Shown: positions 26,180 to 34,047 of the stretch, piece by piece
Layout: each line of letters starts with the position of its first letter
Numbering within the stretch: the first letter of the stretch is position 1
Assembly (NCBI GenBank): GCA_016793065.1
Contig: JAEULV010000115.1
Location: 1 to 45,237, forward strand
Source: Hyphomicrobiaceae bacterium
Lineage (GTDB): Bacteria; Pseudomonadota; Alphaproteobacteria; Rhizobiales; Ancalomicrobiaceae
Direction: 5' to 3'
Length of the DNA: 45,237 bases
Notes under the pieces: generated by a model
Told to the model about the DNA's origin: nothing
Database searches by the model: none
What the model saw: only the letters and a program-made list of their open reading frames with translations
Program-made: the position numbers and the translations under genes

Positions 26180-28673
26180 CCCGATCCAGATCGTCCTCAA
26201 TCCGGACAATTATGAGGAAGCCCGAGAGGCAGGCGGCGGAGGCGGTCGCAAGGACTTCTTTGCCCACCGCGATCGGGAATTTGGCGCCCATAAGGCAGCT
26301 CTGATCGAGCAAATCGACACTATTTCCGGGGTTCTTTCGGCGCAAGCGCAGGGACCGATCGGCTACGTCAAGGTCATCCTTAAACGAGATGCCTGGGCAA
26401 AGAGCCATCGGCCGGTTGGGGCGCTTTTCCGCAGCGACCGGGCGCCTCTAGTCGGGGGTGGAGATCTCGGTGTGATGCTTGTCGAAGGCCGCCCGTCGGC
26501 ATTGGCGCAGGTGAAAGCTGAAATCGCCAAAGCCGAAACGCAAACCAGAATGCGTTACGACGAGAAAAAGAGGAAGGAGGTACCGAACCCTTCGGCGCAA
26601 AAGAGCGAGACCGGAGCAATCGACCGAATCGAACTCTATGGCGCTTCCGACAAGCGCAGCTTTTCAGTCGAAGAGGCTGTTGCATGGCTGGCCAATCCGA
26701 TGACGGGAAGCGGGTATCAGGTCGAATTGTTCGACGTATTACCACCGCGTGCCGAATGGGATCGCCTCGACCCCGCGCGCAGACGTCTGGTCGAGTCCTT
26801 CGTTGCCGGCTTCAATGCCCTTGAACAAAGTCTATCAGTGGAGCGTCTGCCTAACTGGCGACAGCGGCTCCCAATGCTTTCCGTGCGTCTGGATCGAGCC
26901 GGAGATGGCGCCGTCCTACGGCTGACGAGCGTATCATCGAAGGAGCGCCGTGAGCTTGCGCCGTTCGACCCGAACGTTCAGCATCACAGCCGTTTGCTGG
27001 CTTTCTTAGACAAGCATCCCTTAGTCCGGCGGATCGAGTTGCCCGGCATCGTGGTGCATTCTGCTCGCCCGGCAACGCCGAGCCGCGCTCGACCAGATCA
27101 CGCGACTATGCCAGTTCGCGATAGCCGCAGAACCCATCCGAGGCTGGGTATCATCGATGGCGGCATAAGCTCGGCCTTGTCTGACTGGGTCATCGATCGA
27201 TGGGGCGTGCTTGCTGAAGAAGACATGGATCTTTCCCACGGCACGTTCATTGGCGGCCTTGCCGTCGCTGGAGCCGGTATCAATGGCGCGGGGACTTGCC
27301 CCGAACCCGACGGAGCGGAACTGGTTGACGTAGCTGTCTTCCCAAATGAGCAGAAGGCCGGTGCCTTCGCATCCTACTATTCGGGCGGCCTTCCGCAGTT
27401 TTTCGATGAAATGGATGCGGCCGTCGCAGATGCGCGGGCGCGGCATGGCGTGCGTGTCTTCAATATGAGTCTGAACATCCTTCAGCCCGCCGCGCCCGAT
27501 CGTTACAGCCCACATGCGGTCCGGCTCGATCAGATTGCCGAGGAAAATAATGCTGTCGTGTTCATTTCCGCCGGCAACATCCAACCTCAAGACCTTCGCC
27601 CGGAGTGGCCGGTCGATGCGGCAGCGGCCCTTTCCAATCTTGCACTTGCGAGAAACGACGGACTCCTGACGCCAGCGGAGAGTGCAAGAAATGTTGCTGT
27701 TGCTGCACTGAATCCACCAGGGCACAGCGGTTGCGTGCCTTTCGCCCCGGCCCGTTTCAGTCGTCGGGGGCCTGGGCTTAGGTCCGGCGGGAAACCCGAC
27801 CTTGCCCATATCGGAGGAGCGGGTACGCAGCATGCGACGCTCGGGCACGGCCTTTTCTCTATTCTTCCGGATGGAACAGTAATCGACGGTTGCGGCACCA
27901 GTTACGCCTCGCCTTTGGTCGCCAAGACGGCAGCGGTCCTCGATCATGCCATAGAAGGCGAGGTCTCTCGTGAAACCCTCATAGGTTTGTTGGTCCACCA
28001 CGCTGAGATTCCAGAACCTTTGGGTTCAAAGATGCTGGCACCGGTGGCACGGCACCTTGTCGGCTTTGGAATGCCACCATCTGCTGAACGCATTCTGGAG
28101 ACAGGCGATCATTCCATTACCCTGGTCTTCGCCTCACGTATCCAGCACGGCCAGCAGATCAATTTCCGGTTCCCATGGCCGGCATCTTTGGTTGGGCCTG
28201 GCGGCAAATGTCGAGGGCGGGCAAAGCTCACGCTCGTATCTACGCCGCCGCTGGACGCTCGGTTTGGTTCCGAGTTCGTCCGCGTAAACGTGAACGCTGT
28301 TCTGCAACAAGAGCAGGATGAAGGCAAATGGAAGGGCCGACTTGATCCGCTTTACCTCCCGTCTTCGCGAGAATCGCCAGCGGTCGAGGCGGAGCTAATC
28401 GAACATGACCTGAAATGGAGTCCGGTAAAGGTCCACGCCAAGACCTTCCCGCAGGGAGTTGGGCCTTCGTCGAACTGGCGACTATTTGTTGAGTATCTGA
28501 CCCGCGCTGGAGAAGTAATGCCCGAGGGCGGCGTCCCCTTCACAGCCATTCTAACGATCAGCGATCCAGAGGCAGAAAAGCCAGTCTTCAACGACATGCG
28601 CCAAAGCCTTCAGGCGATTGGCACACAGATCGCTGACATTCGGACGGCAGCGCGAATCACGCCGCGCGTCTAG
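26172..28673 (+). CDS. ietS: IetS-like subtilisin-family serine protease
   Basis: An 833-residue cytoplasmic S8-family peptidase without signal peptide. The catalytic residues are all present: Asp329 in LGIIDGGIS, His356 in DLSHGTFIGG, oxyanion Asn469 in FISAGNIQ and Ser577 in GCGTSYASPL. About 320 residues precede the protease domain and 230 follow it. These flanks are large for a plain subtilisin and are expected to bind the ATPase or sense a target. In IetAS the protease is the presumed effector, released when infection or plasmid loss disturbs the pair. The start is an ATG inside the end of ietA (8-bp overlap), and TATAGGAG after its stop serves the next small gene. Confidence 0.87.
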   Translation: MASPIQIVLNPDNYEEAREAGGGGGRKDFFAHRDREFGAHKAALIEQIDTISGVLSAQAQGPIGYVKVILKRDAWAKSHRPVGALFRSDRAPLVGGGDLGVMLVEGRPSALAQVKAEIAKAETQTRMRYDEKKRKEVPNPSAQKSETGAIDRIELYGASDKRSFSVEEAVAWLANPMTGSGYQVELFDVLPPRAEWDRLDPARRRLVESFVAGFNALEQSLSVERLPNWRQRLPMLSVRLDRAGDGAVLRLTSVSSKERRELAPFDPNVQHHSRLLAFLDKHPLVRRIELPGIVVHSARPATPSRARPDHATMPVRDSRRTHPRLGIIDGGISSALSDWVIDRWGVLAEEDMDLSHGTFIGGLAVAGAGINGAGTCPEPDGAELVDVAVFPNEQKAGAFASYYSGGLPQFFDEMDAAVADARARHGVRVFNMSLNILQPAAPDRYSPHAVRLDQIAEENNAVVFISAGNIQPQDLRPEWPVDAAAALSNLALARNDGLLTPAESARNVAVAALNPPGHSGCVPFAPARFSRRGPGLRSGGKPDLAHIGGAGTQHATLGHGLFSILPDGTVIDGCGTSYASPLVAKTAAVLDHAIEGEVSRETLIGLLVHHAEIPEPLGSKMLAPVARHLVGFGMPPSAERILETGDHSITLVFASRIQHGQQINFRFPWPASLVGPGGKCRGRAKLTLVSTPPLDARFGSEFVRVNVNAVLQQEQDEGKWKGRLDPLYLPSSRESPAVEAELIEHDLKWSPVKVHAKTFPQGVGPSSNWRLFVEYLTRAGEVMPEGGVPFTAILTISDPEAEKPVFNDMRQSLQAIGTQIADIRTAARITPRV

Positions 28674-28695
28674 CGGCCCGTATAGGAGAAATCAC

Positions 28696-28914
28696 TTGGC
28701 TCGGTCGAAAGAGAAACGAATTGGTTATCTACCAGGAAAACTGACGGATGGGACTGAGGCCGTGGTCAGCGTTTCCAAGATTGGTCGCAATTACAGGATT
28801 GGATGTGGTTTCAAAGATCATCTCTGCCATCCGTCCGTCCGAGATATTGAAGGCGTAAGGCGTGAGGCATTGCTCGTCTTCGACGTACGCGATGCAACTT
28901 ATCAGTCAATTTAG
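28696..28914 (+). CDS. Small hypothetical protein (TTG start)
   Basis: A 72-residue protein. I choose a TTG at 28696 because AGGAGAA (28684-28690) lies five bases upstream and no ATG is available; the frame also opens upstream inside ietS, but that is out of phase with the real gene. The sequence, KEKRIGYLPGKLTDGTEAVV then YRIGCGFKDHLCHPSVRDIE, looks like a small beta-rich domain. It has two cysteines and no signal or membrane segment. I do not recognise it. It starts 22 bp after ietS on the same strand and is followed 64 bp later by the TIR gene, so it may be a third member of the defence operon. Confidence 0.55.
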   Translation: MARSKEKRIGYLPGKLTDGTEAVVSVSKIGRNYRIGCGFKDHLCHPSVRDIEGVRREALLVFDVRDATYQSI

Positions 28915-28978
28915 ATGAGCCACAAAGCGCTTCAATAAGACTCGCGAGCTGGCGAAGTGGTGAAGGAGAAGAGAAAGC

Positions 28979-29692
28979 ATGGCTAGATGCACCGCACCAT
29001 CGAGGGGCCATCGTTCATCGGCAGCGGCAGCCAACTGTCCTGCATGCGGGAGCCGCTATGGCCGCTACAGCGGGTATGGCAGCGGCTATAGCAGCTCCGG
29101 TTCATATTCGTCTCCTTCGTACTTCTCCTCTGGTAGCAACGGTCGGAGCAGCGGCGGGTCGGGGCGCCGCACCTCAAAGCCTCGCTGGTCAGGAGCCGGT
29201 TCGGCGGTGTGGTATACGTCTGAACAAGTGCAGGCGCTTACGCCGGTTCGAGAAAACGTGGAGAACCTAGCGGTCTCGCAGCCTGACCTTCGAGACGTGT
29301 TTCTCTGTCACGCTTGGGATGACAGGCAGGGCTCCGCCAAAGAACTGCATGATCTGCTCGAAGCACGCGGTGTCCGCGTGTGGTTCAGCGAGAAGGACCT
29401 TGGCCTCGGGGTGCCGATGATGCGGGCGATCGATAAGGGCTTGGTGAACTCGCGCGTCGGCATCGTGTTGGTAACTCCGGCTATGTTGCGACGCCTCCCG
29501 GCAGAAGGCATCGCAGACAAAGAGCTTTCAGCGCTCCTCAGACGTGAGCGGCTCGTTCCAGTTGTTCACGGAACGACCTATGAGGAGCTTGAGCAGGTCA
29601 GCCTCCTGCTAGCCTCCCGAGCCGGGCTGAGCACTGCCGAGGAGTCGATGGCGGAAGTCGCCACCAAAATCGCCGAACTGGTCGCCATTTAG
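28979..29692 (+). CDS. TIR-domain protein with Cys/His cluster and Tyr-Ser-Gly-rich linker
   Basis: A 237-residue protein in three parts. Residues 1-24 hold a candidate zinc site (Cys4, His11, Cys20 and Cys23; NCPACG). Residues 27-63 are low-complexity, made almost only of Ser, Gly and six Tyr (for example YGRYSGYGSGYSSSGS). Residues 106-195 form a TIR domain: DVFLCHAWDD, ELHDLLEARGVRVWFSEKD, LVNSRVGIVLVTPAML, and Glu182 in ADKELSALL at the position of the catalytic Glu of NAD-cleaving TIRs. Bacterial TIR proteins usually act as effectors that destroy NAD during phage infection. It lies on the same strand as ietAS. No membrane segment is seen. NADase activity is inferred from the fold and this one Glu. 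Confidence 0.8.
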   Translation: MARCTAPSRGHRSSAAAANCPACGSRYGRYSGYGSGYSSSGSYSSPSYFSSGSNGRSSGGSGRRTSKPRWSGAGSAVWYTSEQVQALTPVRENVENLAVSQPDLRDVFLCHAWDDRQGSAKELHDLLEARGVRVWFSEKDLGLGVPMMRAIDKGLVNSRVGIVLVTPAMLRRLPAEGIADKELSALLRRERLVPVVHGTTYEELEQVSLLLASRAGLSTAEESMAEVATKIAELVAI

Positions 29693-29985
29693 TCACACCG
29701 GGGCGCAAACCGGGCGCTCAGATGAAGCAGCTCGTATCAGTGGAAGTGCGGCCGAGTCGAATCTATCCACGTCGCCGTTGAATGCAACGATACCGCCCTT
29801 TTCGTCGGGAGCCGATATACACCAGCAACTTCGCTTGCTGGAGGCCGTGAATATCGCGGCGGGCCGTTTTCAGGCTGACCTTCCACATCGCCATGATCTC
29901 GGCGGCCCCGCATCGACCGCCTTCCGCGACTCGTGACAAAAACCAGTGCTGCCGCTCGTTTAGCTCCACCATTTCAGGGTCATTA

Positions 29986-30012
29986 GAGCGGAACCCTACC
30001 TGATTGAATCGG
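29986..30012 (+). repeat. IS630 left inverted repeat
   Basis: Matches the right repeat (31008-31034, opposite strand) at about 20 of the first 26 positions: an exact GAGCGGAA outer block, then matches at CC, TTG and ATCG. Confidence 0.85.
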
Positions 30013-30074
30013 GAGGGATTCCCAAATCAGCGTTGAAGTGATTCAGACTGTCTGCCGGATGGAGGCCGGCAGGC

Positions 30075-31021
30075 ATGTCGAGAGCGCTGTCGGTCGATCT
30101 TCGGGTTCGGGTTCTTGGAGCTGTGGCGGCGGGCGCGACGCATCGCGAAGCAGCCGAGCGTTTTGGGGTCAGTGCCGCGAGCGTCAGTCGCTGGCGCAAG
30201 CGGGAGCGCGAACAGGGTGATCCACGTCCCGGGAGGCTTGGCGGCGACCGGCGTTCGGATCGGATAGAAGCGCACCATGACGCAGTGATGGCCGCGCTCG
30301 GCCCGGGCCGGGACGCCACCATTGAGGAAGTCCGCGCGAGCCTGGCGGAGCAGGGTCTCGCGTTCGGCTTCGGCACGATCCAGCGTTTCTTCGCGCGTCA
30401 CGCCATCACGCGCAAAAAAAGACCGCGCACGCCACCGAGCAGGACCGCCCCGACGTCCTGATCCGGCGCGAAGAATGGTTCGAGGATCAGCTCGACCTCG
30501 ATCCCGACCGGCTGGTGTTCATCGACGAGACCTGGGCCTCGACCAACATGGCGCGCCGCCATGGGCGCTGCCGGCGCGGCGAGCGGCTTCGGGTCGGCGT
30601 GCCACACGGCCACTGGAAGACGACGACCTTCGTGGGCGCGCTGACCCTTCGCGGCTTCGTCGCCCCCTTCGTGCTGGATGGGCCGATCAACCGGGACGCC
30701 TTCCAGACCTATGTCGAAAAGGTGCTGATCCCCGAACTCAGACCCGGCGACATCGTCGTCATGGACAACCTGTCAAGCCACAAGGGGCCGCGCGTGCGCG
30801 AGATGATCGAGGCGGCGGGCGCGGACCTGCGCTACCTCCCGCCCTACAGCCCGGACTTCAACCCTATCGAGAACGCCTTTGCCAAGCTCAAGGCGCTGTT
30901 GAGAAAAGCCGCCGAACGAACCGTCGGCGGCCTCTGGGATGCCATCGGACGCATCCTCGACCTCTTCCCGCCCAACGAGTGCGCCAACTACTTCAGCGCC
31001 GCAGGATACGATGCAACCTGA
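30075..31021 (+). CDS. IS630-family transposase (programmed -1 frameshift)
   Basis: Two frames together make a complete transposase. The first (30075-30461) encodes the helix-turn-helix DNA-binding half: GATHREAAERFGVSAASVSR. The second, ending at 31021, encodes the DDE catalytic half: Asp in VFIDETWAS, Asp in VVMDNLSSHK and Glu in NPIENAFAKLK. They overlap at a run of seven A residues (30414-30420), where a -1 slip joins ...ITRKK to KTAHATEQDR and restores one protein of about 315 residues. This is the usual expression mode in part of the IS630 family. The stop lies inside the right inverted repeat. The element looks intact and possibly active. Confidence 0.88.
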
Positions 31022-31034
31022 TCGGATTCCGCTC
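31008..31034 (-). repeat. IS630 right inverted repeat
   Basis: Read from 31034 on the minus strand it starts GAGCGGAATCC and pairs with the left repeat at 29986-30012. It overlaps the last codons of the transposase and is followed by the duplicated TA. Confidence 0.85.
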
Positions 31035-31573
31035 TAATAGGGTCACGATCAGGGTCATCTTTAGGGTCACTCTTTCCATGTCCCCGGCTCGATGCGCCGG
31101 CGGCAGCTTCACCGACGAGATAGGCGTCCTTTGCGATCATTTGAGAAAATCGATCCACCCGACCAGAGATTTGTCGCGAAGCCGGACCTTCTATCAGGCC
31201 GAGAACAAAAGCCCTTATGACCGGCGAAGAGACTAGGAGACGCAGGAAGTGCAGGGTGCCGGGGCCGTGCTGCGCCGAAAGCCAGTGCTTGACGGTCCTC
31301 TCGCTCGCGTCCGTCTGGAGCATGAGTCGCTTGACCGCGCTATGGCTGTCCCCAACCTCTCTGTTCAGCAACTCCGCCATCGTCCGAGCATAGGTTTCGC
31401 GCCCAGCAAGGGCGCCTTTCCATGCCGGTATTTTCCTGCCCTTCTTCTGCAACATCTTCCGTTTCCTCCGCAGCTACATTGGTTTCAGTGCGGAGTGACG
31501 GCAGAGCCCCGTCATTCACTGCTGTGGCTGGTCGCTCGGGCCACCACGGCCGGGGATCGGGGAAGGGTAGAAC

Positions 31574-33145
31574 TTGGCGAGCCGGAAACTTCATGACGAC
31601 GATCGATCACAGCAGCCGGAACGTCCTGTTCGGGCTGCCGAATACGTCCGCATGTCGACGGACCATCAGAAGTATTCGACGGAAAACCAAGCCGACGCGA
31701 TCAGGCGATATGCAGAAGAACGTGGAATCGAGATTGTCAGAACCTATGCTGATGAAGGCAAAAGCGGTCTTAGCGTTGATGGCCGCGATGCGTTCAAGAA
31801 CCTGATTGCAGACGTTTCGGAAGGACGTAGCGATTTCGAGGTGATCCTTGTCTATGACGTGAGCCGCTGGGGCCGCTTTCAGGACACGGACGAGAGTGCC
31901 TATTACGAATATATCTGCAAGCGCGCCGGCGTTCGCGTCCAATACTGTGCCGAGCAGTTCGAGAACGACGGCAGCCCGATCGCCGCCATCATCAAGGGCG
32001 TGAAGAGCGCCATGGCCGGCGAATATAGCCGCGAGCTTTCGGTCAAGGTCTTCGCCGGTCAGGGGCGGTTGATCGAAAAGGGCTATCGCCAGGGCGGCCC
32101 GGCGGGCTTTGGTCTGCGGCGCACGCTGATCGACGAACACGGAACGATCAAAGGATACCTTGGGCGCGGGGAGCAGAAGAGCCTCCAGACCGATCGCGTG
32201 ATCCTAACGCCGGGGCCGGACGAAGAGGTCGAGCTGGTCCGAGAAATCTATCGGGCTTTCGTCCATGAAGGACACAGCGAAAGCGAGATTGCCGCCGATC
32301 TCAACATGCGGGGTCTCACGACCGATCTTGACCGCCCCTGGACCAGAGGCACCGTCCACCAACTGCTGATCAACGAGAAATATGCCGGCGACAATGTCTG
32401 GAACCGCCGCTCCTTCAAGCTGAAGAAGAAGCGTGTCCGCAACACGCCCGACAAGTGGATCAGGTCCAAGGGGGCATTTGTGGCCATTGTCGAGCGGGAG
32501 CTGTTCGATGCGGCCAGAACGATCATCAATGCGCGCTCGTTCCGCCTGAGCGACGAAGAAATGCTTCTGGCCCTGCGGGAACTCTACCAGAAGCAAGGAC
32601 TCCTGTCCGGCATCGTCATTGATGAATGCGACGATCTGCCGTCAAGCAGCGCCTACGGCTCGCGCTTCGGTAGCCTGCTCCGAGCCTACAGCCTTGTCGG
32701 CTTCAAGCCGGAACGGGACTATCGCTATGTCGAAATCAACCGCCACCTGCGAACGCTCCACCCCGGCATCGTGCGGGATGTTCTCGATGGGCTGCGCACG
32801 GCGGGCAGCGATGCCTGGCAGGATCTCGAAACCGATCGGATGATCGTCAACGGCGAATTCAGCGTGTCGGTCGTTATCGCGCGCTGCTTCCAGACGCCGA
32901 CCGGACTCCTGCGCTGGAATATCCGCTTCGACACTTCCCTCATGCCCGATATCACCGTCGTCGTCCGTATGGACAACCTCAATCGTGCGCCGCTCGACTA
33001 TTATCTGTTTCCGCGCATCGACAGGCTCTCCGAGAAGGTGCGGCTGGCGGAAGACAATGCCCTCGGTCTCGATGCGTACCGCTTCGACGATCTCGACCTT
33101 CTCTACGACATCGCCAGACCCATCCCTGTTTGCGAGGCCGCCTGA
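31574..33145 (+). CDS. Large serine recombinase
   Basis: A 523-residue recombinase that starts at a TTG (31574) with GGAAGGG about seven bases upstream; no ATG fits. The resolvase domain is at about residues 20-170: catalytic Ser in EYVRMSTDHQ, then ADEGKSGLSVDGRDAF and VYDVSRWGRFQDTDES. A Recombinase domain follows (AGFGLRRTLI, then SEIAADLNMRGL and WTRGTVHQLLINEKYAGD). The last 190 residues do not show the usual four-cysteine zinc ribbon and are unlike typical phage integrases. The stop overlaps the following ParB-like gene by one base. This gene is the likely integrase of the inner element; its regulator on the other strand is broken by the IS. Confidence 0.9.
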   Translation: MASRKLHDDDRSQQPERPVRAAEYVRMSTDHQKYSTENQADAIRRYAEERGIEIVRTYADEGKSGLSVDGRDAFKNLIADVSEGRSDFEVILVYDVSRWGRFQDTDESAYYEYICKRAGVRVQYCAEQFENDGSPIAAIIKGVKSAMAGEYSRELSVKVFAGQGRLIEKGYRQGGPAGFGLRRTLIDEHGTIKGYLGRGEQKSLQTDRVILTPGPDEEVELVREIYRAFVHEGHSESEIAADLNMRGLTTDLDRPWTRGTVHQLLINEKYAGDNVWNRRSFKLKKKRVRNTPDKWIRSKGAFVAIVERELFDAARTIINARSFRLSDEEMLLALRELYQKQGLLSGIVIDECDDLPSSSAYGSRFGSLLRAYSLVGFKPERDYRYVEINRHLRTLHPGIVRDVLDGLRTAGSDAWQDLETDRMIVNGEFSVSVVIARCFQTPTGLLRWNIRFDTSLMPDITVVVRMDNLNRAPLDYYLFPRIDRLSEKVRLAEDNALGLDAYRFDDLDLLYDIARPIPVCEAA

Positions 33146-34047
33146 TGACCGCTGTTCGTCCCAACCGGATCGAAATGATCCCGATTTCCCGCATTACCGT
33201 CCTGAACCCTCGTGCTCGCAACAAGCGCCAGCACCGCGAGATCGTCAATAATATTGAGGCTATTGGCCTGAAGCGCCCCATCACGGTCAGCCGTCATGAT
33301 GGTCCCAGCGGGACGCGGTACGATCTTGTCTGCGGCGAAGGTCGACTGGAAGCCTTCCAGATGCTCGGCCAGACCGAAATCCCCGCCGTGGTGATCGAAG
33401 CGAACGAAAACGAATGTCTGGTGATGAGCCTCGTCGAGAATATCGCGAGACGGACACAGCGCCCCATCGATCTCATGCGGGAAATTGGCGCCCTCCGATC
33501 GCGCGGCTTCAACGACGCTGCTATCGCCAGGAAAATCGGCGTCGGCGCATCCTGGGTCAACATGGTCGCCTCGCTGCTGGAACACGGCGAAGAGCGGCTG
33601 GTGGCGGCGGTCGAGACAGGGTTGATCCCGATCACCTTGGCGATGGAGATTTCCAAGGCGGAATCGGAAGAGGCGCAGAACCTGCTGCTCGACGCCTACG
33701 AGACCGGCCAGCTTCGCGGAAAGAAGCTCGCCGCTGTGCGGCGTATGCTCGAAATGCGTATGCAGAGCCAGCGCAAGGGAGCGTTGCCAGTCGTGCGCCT
33801 GGGCCGGAAGGGCTTCAGCCGTCGTCTGACCGCCAACGAACTTATGCAGATCTATCAACGTGAGGCTGAGAAACAGCGGCTTCTGGTGAAGAAGTCGGAC
33901 TTTACCCAGACGCGGCTCCTCTTCATCGTGGAGGCGCTGAAGGAACTGCTCGGCGATGAGAGCTTCGTGAACCTGCTCAGGGCCGAGGGGCTGGCATCCA
34001 TGCCGAAGGCGCTCTCCATGCGGATTTGGGGAGAGAAGAATGACTGA
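33145..34047 (+). CDS. ParB/RepB-like partition-type protein 1
   Basis: A 300-residue protein starting at an ATG that shares a base with the recombinase stop. A ParB N-terminal (CTPase-fold) domain occupies about residues 10-110: ISRITVLNPRARNKRQHREI, then LVCGEGRLEAFQMLGQTEIP, a variant of the GERR box, and LVENIARRTQRPIDLM. A helix-turn-helix follows near 125-150 (FNDAAIARKIGVGASWVNMV). Chromosomal ParB spreads from a centromere-like site; here the link to a recombinase suggests a role in maintaining or processing the mobile element, or in controlling the recombinase. No ParA gene is adjacent. Confidence 0.85.
   Translation: MTAVRPNRIEMIPISRITVLNPRARNKRQHREIVNNIEAIGLKRPITVSRHDGPSGTRYDLVCGEGRLEAFQMLGQTEIPAVVIEANENECLVMSLVENIARRTQRPIDLMREIGALRSRGFNDAAIARKIGVGASWVNMVASLLEHGEERLVAAVETGLIPITLAMEISKAESEEAQNLLLDAYETGQLRGKKLAAVRRMLEMRMQSQRKGALPVVRLGRKGFSRRLTANELMQIYQREAEKQRLLVKKSDFTQTRLLFIVEALKELLGDESFVNLLRAEGLASMPKALSMRIWGEKND

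Larger units (their letters stand above)
29986..31034 (+). mobile_element. IS630-family insertion sequence
   Basis: The element is 1049 bp long, bounded by inverted repeats that begin GAGCGGAA and flanked on both sides by TA (29984-29985 and 31035-31036), the target duplication typical of the IS630/Tc1 group. It carries one transposase gene in two overlapping frames. It inserted into a minus-strand regulator gene. Confidence 0.92.
29763..31455 (-). pseudogene. Regulator gene split by the IS630 insertion
   Basis: Two minus-strand pieces, 31455-31037 and 29985-29763, join without a break when the IS and one copy of its TA target duplication are removed. The restored frame has 214 codons (213 residues) and reads ...GKSDPKDDPDRDPI-NDPEMVELNERQ... 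across the junction. The N-terminal part (ARTMAELLNREVGDSHSAVK, then DASERTVKHWLSA) has a helix-turn-helix-like pattern. After an Asp-Pro-repeat linker the C-terminus is a winged-helix-like domain (AAEIMAMWKVSLKTARRDIH, then YIGSRRKGRYR). GGAGG lies about eight bases before the ATG at 31455. It is divergent from the recombinase gene (118 bp between starts), so it was probably that gene's regulator. Confidence 0.8.

Noticed and set aside
29975..31070. AGGGTCA repeats on both sides of the IS as a possible repeat array
   Set aside because: Once the IS is removed they are codons of an Asp-Pro-rich linker in the disrupted regulator, not an independent array; there are no CRISPR-like spacers.
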